Source: Typha latifolia (lineage: Eukaryota; Streptophyta; Magnoliopsida; Poales; Typhaceae). From it: a stretch of DNA of 64,000 nucleotides. Below are positions 1-9,539 of this stretch, piece after piece. The DNA lies in contig CM034112.1 of NCBI GenBank assembly GCA_019914945.1, positions 829,001 to 893,000 of the forward strand. The letters are read 5' to 3'. Within the stretch, counting starts at the first letter, position 1. Each line of letters starts with the position of its first letter. The position numbers were made by a program, and so were the translations under genes. The notes below the pieces were generated by a model. The model ran no database searches, was not told the origin of the DNA, and saw only the letters and a program-made list of their open reading frames with translations.

Positions 1-600
1 CTTGATGCTTATCTATTTTAGCTAGTGTGAATTAAATAGTAGCTGTATATTTATGATTATAACTCACAGTCAGCAGAAGACCCTTCTAAGATATCTTGTC
101 TACGTGTATATTTCTCTTAAGTTTATATATATCACATGTAAATAGACCAATTTGATCTAGTCGTATGGAACCAAAACCTGAAAAAATATAGGTAAAAATA
201 GAATAAGATATACAAAATATTTTAATTTTCCCTGGACTCTAATTCCAACAGTTCCTTATGCCAAACCAATCAATAACAATGTATAGACTTACTCTTTAAA
301 AGAAAAAGAAAAAGAAAACTTTTTGGTCCAGACTTTTGTTTCCTCACAAAGGGGAAAAGGAAAAAAAAAAAATGCAGTATGAGCAAAGGCTTAAGACAGG
401 GGGGGGGTCATTTCTTTCTTTATTATTATTTTTCTTCTGTTTTAAGGGGCCCATGTCTTTGTGAATAGGTTGACTGGAATGAGATTTGAGCATATATATA
501 TATATATATATTATCCTTATATAATTCTAGAGTCCATGAATCAATCATCCCCGTATAATTAAACTTAAAACATGTCAAGCTAGATCTCACTAAAAGTTTG
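1..600. other. Intergenic, AT-rich
   Basis: No coding signal was recognised on either strand. The stretch holds a poly-A-rich segment near 300-372, a G-run near 397-408 and a short (TA)n microsatellite near 492-511. Confidence 0.5.
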
Positions 601-1080
601 GGCTTTCATATGACTGATGTATCAGAATAAAATTCTAACTAAAGATAATTTAATCAAAAAAAGTTGGAAGGGAAATGGTGATTATGTATTCTACTCCAAA
701 GAGGAAATAGTAAATTATTTGTTCTTAAAATGCTGGCATGTGAAAAGAATCCTTCACAACATGAGTTTGTTTATTGGATTCATGGCCTTCCCAAATCATG
801 TGAAGGAATGGTCTGTGGAAGAAAGAAAGTTTACCAAGGGGATTGATGCTAAGTTGTTTCTGATCTAGATTGCGGCCCTAATTTTGAGCCTTTGGCTTGA
901 AAGGAATAGTTGAATTTTTAAAGACAGAGGGAGAAATTAGACTTACAATGGGTAGACAGTGAAGGAGAGCTGGCTACGAAGATTGCTCAAAGTGAGGTGG
1001 TTAGGCAGTTCGATGCTGGCTGGAGAATTTCTATTGTGTTTTGGTGATGAACTTCTAGTTCTGGTAACCAGTTGTTCTGT
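600..1080 (+). pseudogene. Relic of a LINE reverse-transcriptase C-terminus (zf-RVT region)
   Basis: The plus-strand reading from 617 resembles the zf-RVT tail of plant non-LTR retrotransposons. It has the pattern ILTKDNLIKKSWKG, then a block corresponding to the Cys/His knuckle (ending YLFLKC), then SLWLERN followed by IFKDRGR in the same frame. The frame is broken by stop codons at about 866-868 and just after LWLERNS (about 909), and the first zinc-ligand cysteines are replaced (FYSKEE where Cys is expected). It is therefore a dead 3' fragment of an element inserted in plus orientation. No reverse-transcriptase core or endonuclease is visible upstream. The assignment rests on recalled family pattern, not on a database search. 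Confidence 0.6.
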
Positions 1081-2655
1081 TGGCTTTAAACTCATGTTTA
1101 TTTTGTAGCTTGTTGGTGGGTAGATGATGATGCTGGACTTGGTATTTTAGTGTTTTTGGCCCCTTCAGTGTTGATAGACTATATGGACAGTAGGTGTTTT
1201 TGGGTAGATGGGGGGCCTATGTGGTGGCTGTAAATAATTGGTATTATGTTAGAGATGTTATTTAATGTTACAATGAAACACAAACGGGGCTTCTTATCTT
1301 TTGTCCAAAAAGAAAAAAATATCAATATATAGTATATATTCACTTCCATTACGTGATTTGAGAACTCATCTCTTAATTCAAAATATATTTTCGATCTTGA
1401 TGACTGATTGCATGTAGTCAATGCGTGTCAAATTATTAGTCGCACGTATTAGACTATTATCGATCGTGTTCACTTGAATATATTAAAAGAATTCAATACC
1501 TTTTGGCCAAAGTGAAAGAATCTATAGACTATAGCTATACAACTAGCTCTTCAAAATAACCACGCACGCCGTGCCCAGAGATTCGTGTACCAGACAAGAT
1601 CATTCTACCATCACATCACATCAAAAACTCCCAATTTTTGCTCCTTTCTCTCAATCCTATTCCATGATTTGATGTTGGTAAAAGTCCGCAGATGGTCCCA
1701 TCTACCTTCTACTCTTAATATCATTACTCTTCCCGCATGTGTCGGAGTTAACAGAGTAGACTAGTCGGAGGGGAGGGAGGAGAGTGGAGGAGGGGTTGAG
1801 TTTCTTTGCTATTCACAATCTAAGGCTTGTTTGGTGCTGGAATTGCTACTCTGAGTTGAATAAATCACACGCTTTTGACTTGCCAATCTTTTGTTTTGTT
1901 TTGTTTTTAAAAAAAATCTTCTGCCAGTCAAGAACGCCAGTCTTTCCTCACATTTCGCTACCACTCCACCGGCAATCGTAGACTTTTGTGGGGTCTTTCT
2001 TTAGTTTCTTATTCCTAACGCTGTACCTTTTCCCAGTCTCTAATGAACATTAATAACGAGCATTAGAGTTTCCTATAAACTAATTGACAGTTTTTTTTTT
2101 TGTTATGTGGGGGGGGGGGTGAAAAATGTAACAGGAGCAACAGTGATCGCCATGTTCATTGAGTAGACCTAATGTTGTCTCCTTCCTGCTATGGCCGTAG
2201 TGTGAAGTCTCTTCAATGGAAGAGAATCCAGTCAAATATTATACATAACCTTCCAGTATAGCTACAAAAAGAAACCCATCAGTCTCCATTTCAGGCAGTG
2301 TCTTGGACATCTTGAAATGGTTTCTATTCAAGGTCTAATCACTATCTTATCAGAGAGATTATGGAAAGAATCTTGTTGACCAACAAGAGGGCCAAATTGT
2401 TTTTCTTTCTTGGGTCAATCTTGGATCCTCTGCATTCCCATCTAGAAAGGTGGGGTTGTGGGAGAGGAGAAGAGAGAAGAGGAGGAGGTCTCAGTTTCCC
2501 ACAATCCTTCACTAATACCACAAGCACAAGTCCAACCTTCCAACAACCGACCTTTTGTTATCTTCTCTCCATGCCATCATCAAAGCTTTTGACATCACTT
2601 TCTTCCTAAGTTTCCACTCCTGGATTCCCATTTCCAAACTGACCCATTATTCAAG
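1081..2655. other. Intergenic and upstream region of the RING-H2 gene
   Basis: No gene was recognised. A motif like one end of a Tourist-type MITE (TAA followed by GGCTTGTTTGG) sits at about 1821-1834, with no matching right end seen. There is a G-run near 2109-2119. The last few hundred bases are pyrimidine-rich and probably include promoter and leader of the gene starting at 2803. Confidence 0.4.
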
Positions 2656-2802
2656 TTGGCTTCTTTTTCATTTTTCAAACACTCCTCTCCACAATCATAT
2701 CTCAGTTTCCTACACTTCCACCCACGTTCCAGCGTCTTTACATTGCTAGCTACCTTCACCTTTTTCTTACCAAAATCTCAAATTTTCTTTTTTAACTCAT
2801 TA

Positions 2803-3744
2803 ATGGATCCAGAGATTGCTCCCCTCCTTCCACCTCCGCCGCCGTCGCATTCCTCCTCCTCAGACACCAGCTTCCCCATTCTCGCCCTTTCAATCCTCGG
2901 AATCCTGACCACCTCCATCCTGCTCCTGAGCTACTACATCTTCGTGATCAAGTGCTGCCTCAATTTCCACCGCCCCGACGTCGTCGGCCGCCTCTCGCGC
3001 TCCCGGCGGCGGCGCGAGGACCGCCTCGTGGACGCCTACTCGACGGTCATCGTAGGCCGCGGCCTCGGCGAGTCGGCGATTCAAGCAATCCCAACATTTC
3101 GCTACAACAGAGGAGGCAATGCCAATGCCGCAGAGAAGAGCTCCTTCCACGAGTGCGCCGTTTGCCTCAACGAATTCCAGGAAGAGGAGAGGATTCGACT
3201 ATTGCCCAATTGTCTCCATGTCTTCCACATAGATTGCATCGACACTTGGCTCCAAACCAACGCAAATTGCCCCCTTTGCAGGTCGCCCATCACCACCACC
3301 ACCCCAATTCTAGCAGACCACTTCGTAGCCCCCACCACTCGTCGGGATGAAGAAGACGTAGTGATTGATATCAGAGATGGTGGAATTGATCAAGACCGAG
3401 CAATGACCCAAATGGAATCTTTGCCACGAAAGAGAGAGGAGAAGGGGATTAAGCTCAAGAAAGGAGGCAGCATGGGAGATGAGTGCATTGATGTACGAAG
3501 CAAAGATGAGCAATTTGGTGTGCAACCAATCAGGAGGTCTTTTTCCATGGATTCCTCTAGTGATTGGCAGATGTATGTGGCTGTACAGGCCATCTTGCAG
3601 CAGAACCGACCAATCCAAGAGGTTGGATTTAACGGCGAGAGTAGTAGTAATAGTAGTATTAGTAATAGTTCAGGGAGATTAAGGAGATCTTTGTTCAAAT
3701 TTGGGCATCATAGAAGCTCGAGGAGTGCTGTTCTACCCATCTAA
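2803..3744 (+). CDS. ATL-family RING-H2 E3 ubiquitin ligase
   Basis: This intronless gene encodes 313 aa. It is a membrane-anchored RING-H2 ubiquitin ligase of the plant ATL family, which transfers ubiquitin from an E2 to substrates at endomembranes or the plasma membrane. Visible parts in order are a proline/serine-rich N-terminus, one hydrophobic membrane segment (about residues 24-50), a basic stretch, a GLD-like motif (GLGESAIQAIPTF, about 87-99) and a RING-H2 finger at C118-C159. The finger spacing is the ATL pattern C-x2-C-x15-C-x-H-x2-H-x2-C-x10-C-x2-C, with the Pro after the seventh ligand and the conserved DTWL. Near residue 246 is the ATL-typical RRSFSMDSSSD. The ATG at 2803 was chosen because MDP-type short N-termini precede the membrane segment in ATLs. 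The frame is open upstream to an ATG at 2656, which would add 49 mostly hydrophobic residues. The substrate is unknown. Confidence 0.93.
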   Translation: MDPEIAPLLPPPPPSHSSSSDTSFPILALSILGILTTSILLLSYYIFVIKCCLNFHRPDVVGRLSRSRRRREDRLVDAYSTVIVGRGLGESAIQAIPTFRYNRGGNANAAEKSSFHECAVCLNEFQEEERIRLLPNCLHVFHIDCIDTWLQTNANCPLCRSPITTTTPILADHFVAPTTRRDEEDVVIDIRDGGIDQDRAMTQMESLPRKREEKGIKLKKGGSMGDECIDVRSKDEQFGVQPIRRSFSMDSSSDWQMYVAVQAILQQNRPIQEVGFNGESSSNSSISNSSGRLRRSLFKFGHHRSSRSAVLPI

Positions 3745-4846
3745 TTAGTTTTTTTTTTTGTGTGTGGATGTCATTAGATTTAACTCTTCTTCCCTTCGTT
3801 TTGAGTGGGATTTGTGATATCGGTTGTGTATGAATTTTTGAAGCATATAATATCATCTTTAATTGCGATTTAACAAAAAAAAAAGAGAGAACTCTGAGTT
3901 CTAAAGCCATATTTATTATGAACAATTCATTGAATCATTGTGCAGCTTCTCCATTTAATTTGGTTATGATCAATTGATCACTCCCTTCTTGCATGATTTT
4001 AATCACGTTGGTCATCCGCGAAATGTCTTTTGAACTTCAGACAGGTTATGAAGAATTTGGTTTCTATTCTCTTACAAACATTGTCTAGTATGATTTTCTT
4101 ACATAACAGAGTTTAATAACTCGCAGGATTTGGCACTTTTTGGAACTCACTCTCTTATTTCCCTGGGATGAAGAACTCGATCCAGAAAAGCCATTTCTAA
4201 ATCAAAGAAAAGTTAGATTGGCCCTATTTGTATTCATGCTTTCAGCACAAGCATAGCTGTTGTACTAATCTAAGCTAATATATTGAATGCTGGAAATTCC
4301 TGCAGCACTGCTTCAGACAAGGCTTCTCAAGCTTTCTCCACCACTGAGTGCGTTAGGTAGGTACCACCAAACTTTGATATAGTTCGGTGGGCCGCAGGGT
4401 CGATCCATTCACAAACAATTTATTATGGTAACAAAAAATTATTTAGATTTGATGGCTTGATTTAATGTGTTAATTTAGAGGAGCATTGTACGAGGATTTG
4501 AAGTGATGATTTAATGACATTTAGCTTGAAGTAATATATCCACAATTAAATTGAATGAGTTAGTATATTAACTAAAAGTTTGATAGAATTTAAATGTCTT
4601 TTTGTATCAGACAATGCTAGAAATAACATTCTAGCGCTTAAATTAAAAGAAAGAAAGAAAAATATTTGTTAGGTATTTATCTTTTTTAAAAAGAAGGTGT
4701 GTTAGATAGGTGTGCGACTATAATTGCACCGTAATGGTTAAAGTCTATCCATCAATAATGAATGGGAGATTATGAGCGGTAGATCCAATTCATATTCAAC
4801 GTGAAGCAATTTGGTCTCCGTCTCCTTCCTCCGTCCGTCTCTCTCT
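3745..4846. other. Intergenic: 3' flank of the ATL gene and 5' flank of the BAHD gene
   Basis: AT-rich with no coding signal recognised. A T-run follows the ATL stop. The final ~60 bases before 4847 are CT-rich and probably belong to the BAHD leader. Confidence 0.5.
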
Positions 4847-6202
4847 ATGGCTTCCATCCGAGTCCTCGACCAGATCCAAGTCTCTCCGCCACCCAATTCA
4901 GTCCTGGACTCCACCCTCCCCTTCACCTTCTTCGACGTCGTCTGGCTCCACACTGGCCCCGTCGAGCGCCTCTTCTTCTACCCGTTCACGCATTCTGTCG
5001 AACATTTCGTCTCCCACCTCCTTCCCGTCCTCAAATCCTCGCTCTCCCTCGCCCTACAACACTTCCACTTCCTTGCCGGTCGCGTCAAACCGTCGTCTCT
5101 CCAACCCGATCTGTTCGAGTACTCCTACTCAGACGGCGACTCTATCCCTTTCCTCATTTCCGAGTCCGACGCCGACTTCGACGAGCTCTCGGGTGATACC
5201 CCTCGCGACTACGCCAAGCTGTTTGATTTAATTCCCCAGTTGCCCAAATCGGACGACGGCTCGATTCCTCTAACCGCGCTGCAGGTGACCGTCTTCCCCA
5301 ATCGCGGCATAAGCATCGGGATTGCAATCCATCACGTTGCTTGTGACGATTCTAGCTCGATCCACTTCGTCAAGACATGGTCTTCCATCTGCAAACTCGG
5401 CGGGGGCGCGTCTTCTATCGCGCCGCCGTTCTACGATCGGGCGGTGATCGCCGACACCAACGGCTTGTACTCGAAGACTTGGTCGGAAATGAAACAATTG
5501 GCAGCCAACGCGCCGCCGCCTCCTCCCCCACACACTACCAACATCGTTAAGCCAGCTTCGGTCATCGCGTCGTTCTCTCTAACGCGGGAGCAAATCGATA
5601 GACTCAAGCGAGGAATACTAGCCAAGGCGGCGGAGGGCGCCGCCGCCGCCCCGCACTGCTCGGCGTTCGTGGTGGCATGCGCGTTCTCCTGGGTGTGTTT
5701 GATAAAAGCTCAGGGAGGATACTCCGACAAGGAGACCGCACACCTCTTGTTCTCCGTGGAGTGCAGGGGGCGGCTCACGCCGCCGGTCCCCGGCGAGTAC
5801 TTCGGCAATTGCCTTCGTCCCTGTTTCGTGGAAGCCTCCATGGATGATCTCTTAAAGAACGACGGCGTCTTCCCCGCGGCGCTGGCGATCGGAAGAGCCA
5901 TCAAAAGGTTGGAAGACGGAGTCTTGGAAGGGGCGGAGGGATGGATGCAAAAGATCATGTCTTTGATCCCGTCGCAGCCCATGTCAGTCGGCGGCTCGCC
6001 GCGGTACAAGGTGTACGACGTGGATTTCGGATTGGGGAAGCCGAAGAAGGTGGAGTTGATGTCGATAGAGAAGACTCCTGGGACGATCTCTCTTGCGGAG
6101 AGCCGAGAGGAGCAAGGGGGGATTGAGATCGGTTTGGTGCTTCCAAGGGCTGAGATGGATGGCTTCTCTTCTTGCTTCTCCGATGGTTTGAAGATCTTGT
6201 GA
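4847..6202 (+). CDS. BAHD acyltransferase, anthocyanin/phenolic glucoside acyl- or malonyltransferase type
   Basis: A 451-aa, apparently intronless BAHD acyltransferase, which moves an acyl group from an acyl-CoA to a plant hydroxylated metabolite in the cytosol. The catalytic HxxxD is HHVACD (His163, Asp167 counted from the chosen start). The structural DFGWG motif is present as DFGLG (about 393-397). The YFGNC motif (about 318-322) is characteristic of the clade acting on anthocyanin or phenolic glucosides with malonyl- or hydroxycinnamoyl-CoA. A short proline run (about 222-227) and alanine-rich stretch lie in the variable middle. An in-frame ATG at 4811 would add 12 residues; the start at 4847 (MASIRVLDQ) fits family N-termini better. 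The coding sequence is much more GC-rich than its flanks. Donor and acceptor cannot be decided from sequence alone. It converges on the cyclophilin gene, with stops about 320 bp apart. Confidence 0.93.
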   Translation: MASIRVLDQIQVSPPPNSVLDSTLPFTFFDVVWLHTGPVERLFFYPFTHSVEHFVSHLLPVLKSSLSLALQHFHFLAGRVKPSSLQPDLFEYSYSDGDSIPFLISESDADFDELSGDTPRDYAKLFDLIPQLPKSDDGSIPLTALQVTVFPNRGISIGIAIHHVACDDSSSIHFVKTWSSICKLGGGASSIAPPFYDRAVIADTNGLYSKTWSEMKQLAANAPPPPPPHTTNIVKPASVIASFSLTREQIDRLKRGILAKAAEGAAAAPHCSAFVVACAFSWVCLIKAQGGYSDKETAHLLFSVECRGRLTPPVPGEYFGNCLRPCFVEASMDDLLKNDGVFPAALAIGRAIKRLEDGVLEGAEGWMQKIMSLIPSQPMSVGGSPRYKVYDVDFGLGKPKKVELMSIEKTPGTISLAESREEQGGIEIGLVLPRAEMDGFSSCFSDGLKIL

Positions 6203-6519
6203 AGAGATTATGGCTTTTCCTATCCAATCTTGTTGGTCGAATCTATGCAAAATCTTCTTTTTTTTTTTTTTTTGCTTTGTTGAATGCTGCAATAAATTTT
6301 CCATTGTTTGCTGAGGGTATTTGGTTTGTGAAAATTATGATCCATTTGATTGCAACTTTGATGAGCGATATTGTTCTTCAATATGATTCATTGGCTACCT
6401 TATTAGTGTCTCAAGCTTAACAACTATAAGCTTGTTAATTTCATTCCAACGAAATGACAACAACTTATTAGTGTCTCAACCTTTAACACAAGAACTAGCA
6501 AATAAAACACTTCGTAGAT
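6203..6519. other. Convergent 3' flanks of BAHD and cyclophilin genes
   Basis: About 320 bp between two convergent stop codons, probably holding both 3' UTRs. It has a T-run at about 6256-6274 and AATAAA-like sequence on the plus strand near 6290. No further gene was seen. Confidence 0.5.
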
Positions 6520-7044
6520 CTAGCTCTCTGTGAGCTGCCCACAGTCTTCAATCTCCACCGTCGACGAAGTCCTCCCACTTTCGGATCCGGCCTTCTCCAT
6601 GTCCTCCACGACGTTGTACCCATCGAGTACCTTCCCGAAAACGACATGTTTGCCGTCGAGCCACGCGGTCTTCGCCGTGCAAATGAAGAACTGCGATCCA
6701 TTCGTATCACGGCCGGCATTGGCCATGGAAAGCACACCAGGGCCAGTGTGCTTCAACTTAAAGTTCTCGTCCTCAAACTTGTGCCCGTAGATGGATTCGC
6801 CGCCGGTGCCATTGCCTCTAGTGAAGTCACCACCCTGGCACATGAAGTTTGGAATAATCCGGTGAAATGTGGAGCCTTTGTAGTGCAATGGCTTGCCAGA
6901 CATCCCAATCCCCTTCTCCCCGGTGCAGAGGCACCGGAAGTTCTCGGCGGTCTTCGGGACGACGTCGGCGAACAGCTCCATCACGACGCGGCCGGCCTTC
7001 GCCTTGCCTATTAGTATGTCAAAGAACACCTTGGGGTTCGCCAT
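6520..7044 (-). CDS. Cytosolic cyclophilin (peptidyl-prolyl cis-trans isomerase, ROC/CYP18-19 type)
   Basis: A 174-aa single-domain cyclophilin with an uninterrupted coding exon, expected to act in cytosol and nucleus as a prolyl isomerase and folding factor. The active-site block [15 protein letters not shown] (Arg, Phe, Met, Gln of the catalytic pocket), the NGSQFFI strand and the [10 protein letters not shown] block with the cyclosporin-contact Trp are all present. The plant-type seven-residue divergent loop (within [14 protein letters not shown], about 44-57) is also present. There is no signal or transit peptide before MANPKVFFD, which fits a cytosolic form. The leader may be spliced: the minus strand has a good donor (AAAAG/GTGAGA) at 7434/7433, but no clearly strong acceptor was seen before the ATG. 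Confidence 0.95.
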   Translation of the reverse strand: MANPKVFFDILIGKAKAGRVVMELFADVVPKTAENFRCLCTGEKGIGMSGKPLHYKGSTFHRIIPNFMCQGGDFTRGNGTGGESIYGHKFEDENFKLKHTGPGVLSMANAGRDTNGSQFFICTAKTAWLDGKHVVFGKVLDGYNVVEDMEKAGSESGRTSSTVEIEDCGQLTES

Positions 7045-7514
7045 TCTGTGTCGCCCTCCCTTTCAGTCATTTCAGCAAACATCACTAATACTTCGTTCTA
7101 CTAGAATATATCCATAAATAAAGACATCCACGTATATATAAAACAGAGAAGAAAAGAGCATAGATTTATGGGTTAAAAGTTAAAAAGATTTCCGTCGACA
7201 TAGTATGATCTCCGCAATTTAGATTGCAGGAGATCATTTTATACGAAGACGATGACAATATCGCACAAGCTTTGAGCTCAACAAGCTTTTGATTTATTGC
7301 CTGCAAGCCTTCGATATGTGCTTTTTAATCATTCGCTATCTATCTCGGATTGCAAAAAATTAAAGAAGGAAAATAGAACAATCCTAATGAATTGAAGAAC
7401 ATATTGTGGCTTGTAACAAGAAAGATATCTCACCTTTTTGAGGTGGGAGAATGTATGAGGAAGGAGATGTAAGAGATGGGCGGCTCAGTGAGGGTCTGAG
7501 GGGTTTAGGGCTTT

Positions 7515-7552
7515 AGGTCAATTTATATCTGGAGATGAGGCTAGGGTTTTGG
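7515..7552 (-). promoter_or_regulatory. Probable cyclophilin promoter elements (TATA box, telo-box)
   Basis: On the minus strand a TATA-like GATATAAAT lies at about 7529-7521. Just upstream is an AAACCCTA telo-box at about 7549-7542, an element common in promoters of highly expressed translation- and growth-related plant genes. The distance to the cyclophilin ATG (~475 bp) fits a leader with an intron whose donor is near 7433. This is inference from motif and position only. Confidence 0.4.
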
Positions 7553-7753
7553 GATTTAGGAAATTGACAGAATAAACCCTCTAAAATATAATATTAGGCA
7601 GATCGAGCCCAAATTTGCGTCTTTCTTCTGTAGTTCTGTATAACAACTTAATAGCAAAAACAGTATGTATTGTCAAAAAAAGAACAACCATGGTATATAA
7701 CAATTTAAAGCACACGACAAAATGGAGAATATCAACATTTTAAATAAGGAATA

Positions 7754-9466
7754 TTACATAAACTGAGAAATATCCAATCCAGGTCTGGGTAAATATCCTG
7801 CAAGTCTCAGCTGTCCATCCAATTCAACTAGCAATACTACAATGTCATCAGAAGAGGGATGAGAGAAATCGCATGCAGCAAACTCATGGACAACCCTATC
7901 AATCTCAACCCAGCTGCATCCTGGACCTCTCTTCTCCACTCCTCTCCCTTTCATAGCCCTTCTTACTTCCTCAACCTCGGCCCAACGTCTTGTCTCCGCG
8001 TACATATTAACCAGAAGCATGTAATGTGCAGTGTTGCTAGGATCCAAAACCAATAGCTCCCTCATAGCAACCTCTCCAATCTCCAAGTTGCCACAAGTTT
8101 TGCATCCTGAGAGTAAAGCTGCCCATATGACAGAGTTTGGTTCGATCTTCATACATTGTATCAGACACAATGCCTCTTTTAAGAGACCAGCTCGGGCAAG
8201 AAGATCTACCATGCAACCATAATGCTCCACCGCAGGAGAGATCAAATAATCGTCTATCATGCTTGAGAAAATATGACGGCCTTCTTCAACGAGGCCTCCA
8301 TGAGTACAAGCACTTAGAACACTCAAAAAGCTTACACCATTTGGCTTGATCTCACCAACCATCTTCATCTTATAGAACATATCTAGTGCCTCTTTAGCAC
8401 GCCCATGAGCCGCTAGTCCTTCAATTATAGAGTTCCAACAGAATAGATTCTTCTCTACCAACTTGTAGAAGACCAACAGAGCTTTTTCTATGCTCCCACA
8501 TTTTGCATACATATCAACCAATGCAGAACCTATATAGACATCAAGAGTGAATCCATTGAGGGTTACAAATAGGTGCAACTCTCTCCCCACTTCAAGAGCA
8601 CCTAGATGGGCACATGCAGAGATAGTGGTAGTCATTGTCACTTCATCAGGACTTACTCCTACCGCCGTCATTCTTTTGAAAGCTTCGATCGCCTCCTTGT
8701 AACGCTTGTTCTGTGAATAACAAGAGATCATAGTGGTCCAGGAGACCAAGTCCTTGTTAGGCATTGCATCAAACAGACAAGCAGCCATCTCAACATCGCC
8801 CAACCTTGCATACCCAGCTATAATAGTATTCCATGAGACGGTACTCCTCTGTGGCATATAATCGAAAACTGTCCTTGCTGAATCCATATCCCCAACACGA
8901 GCGTGGGTGAAAAGCATCACAGTCCAGGCAACAACATCTCTTTCTAACATTTCATCAAACACCCTCCTCGCATCCATAATTTTCTCTAAAGTGGAATAGA
9001 AATCCACCAATCCGGTCTGAACAACAAGCTGTGATCCAAAACCCATCTTTCTGATCTGCCCATGAATTGCTTCTCCCAACCCAAGAGCCGATACCTGTGA
9101 GCAAGCCTTTATTAGATACGAGAAGGTAAAGCTTGTCGGGGACACTGAAGATTTCAACATGTCGATGTACAATCTAATGGCCTTCAATGATTCAAGATGC
9201 TGAACGAGCCCTCCAAGAACAGCATTATACACAAAGGCATTTGGTTCAGCCATTTGGGCGAACATCAGAAACGCATAATTTGTTTGGTGGAGCCGAGAAC
9301 AAGCAGTGATAAACTGGTTCATAAAAAACGAATCCTGATTGGAAATGGTCTTGATCATGGTTGCATGAATGGATGTCAGCTCTTGGAATGCGTTGCATTG
9401 CTGCAGTCGATAGGCGATCTGGTGATTTGAATAGCAAAAGGATAGAGTTTTGGTCCTAAAGATCAT
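7754..9466 (-). CDS. PLS-class pentatricopeptide repeat protein, E subgroup
   Basis: An intronless PPR protein of 570 aa. Such proteins bind organellar RNA, and E-class members commonly specify C-to-U editing sites in mitochondria or plastids. Repeats are seen throughout, for example DVVAWTVMLFTHARVGDMD, VSWNTIIAGYARLGDVE, DLVSWTTMISCYSQNKRYK and NLFCWNSIIEGLAAHGRAK. The E region follows (VEHYGCMVDLLARAG to GCSWVEID), then RVVHEFAACDFSHPSSDDI typical of the E2/E+ part. The protein stops at AGYLPRPGLDISQFM without a DYW deaminase domain, so if it edits it would need a partner in trans. The reading frame is open to 9538 but begins there with GTG, and no in-frame ATG precedes the upstream stop. 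The first in-frame ATG is at 9466 (MIFRTKTLSFC), followed by a plausible transit peptide. The target RNA is unknown. Confidence 0.93.
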   Translation of the reverse strand: MIFRTKTLSFCYSNHQIAYRLQQCNAFQELTSIHATMIKTISNQDSFFMNQFITACSRLHQTNYAFLMFAQMAEPNAFVYNAVLGGLVQHLESLKAIRLYIDMLKSSVSPTSFTFSYLIKACSQVSALGLGEAIHGQIRKMGFGSQLVVQTGLVDFYSTLEKIMDARRVFDEMLERDVVAWTVMLFTHARVGDMDSARTVFDYMPQRSTVSWNTIIAGYARLGDVEMAACLFDAMPNKDLVSWTTMISCYSQNKRYKEAIEAFKRMTAVGVSPDEVTMTTTISACAHLGALEVGRELHLFVTLNGFTLDVYIGSALVDMYAKCGSIEKALLVFYKLVEKNLFCWNSIIEGLAAHGRAKEALDMFYKMKMVGEIKPNGVSFLSVLSACTHGGLVEEGRHIFSSMIDDYLISPAVEHYGCMVDLLARAGLLKEALCLIQCMKIEPNSVIWAALLSGCKTCGNLEIGEVAMRELLVLDPSNTAHYMLLVNMYAETRRWAEVEEVRRAMKGRGVEKRGPGCSWVEIDRVVHEFAACDFSHPSSDDIVVLLVELDGQLRLAGYLPRPGLDISQFM

Positions 9467-9539
9467 ATCAGAGGATTCCAGCAAGATGCAATTTGAAGGC
9501 CACAGAGCGAACGGGTTAAGGAATCTTTGAGATCGCACA

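Noticed and set aside
617..868. Independent small gene of 83 codons
   Set aside because: It fits the zf-RVT tail of a LINE, and the similarity continues past its stop codon in the same frame.
2890..3698. Antisense ORFs across the ATL gene
   Set aside because: Shadows of a GC-rich coding region; the sense frame has a complete RING-H2 domain.
9467..9538. Longer N-terminus for the PPR protein
   Set aside because: The frame start at 9538 is GTG and no in-frame ATG precedes the upstream stop. The ATG at 9540 is in another frame.
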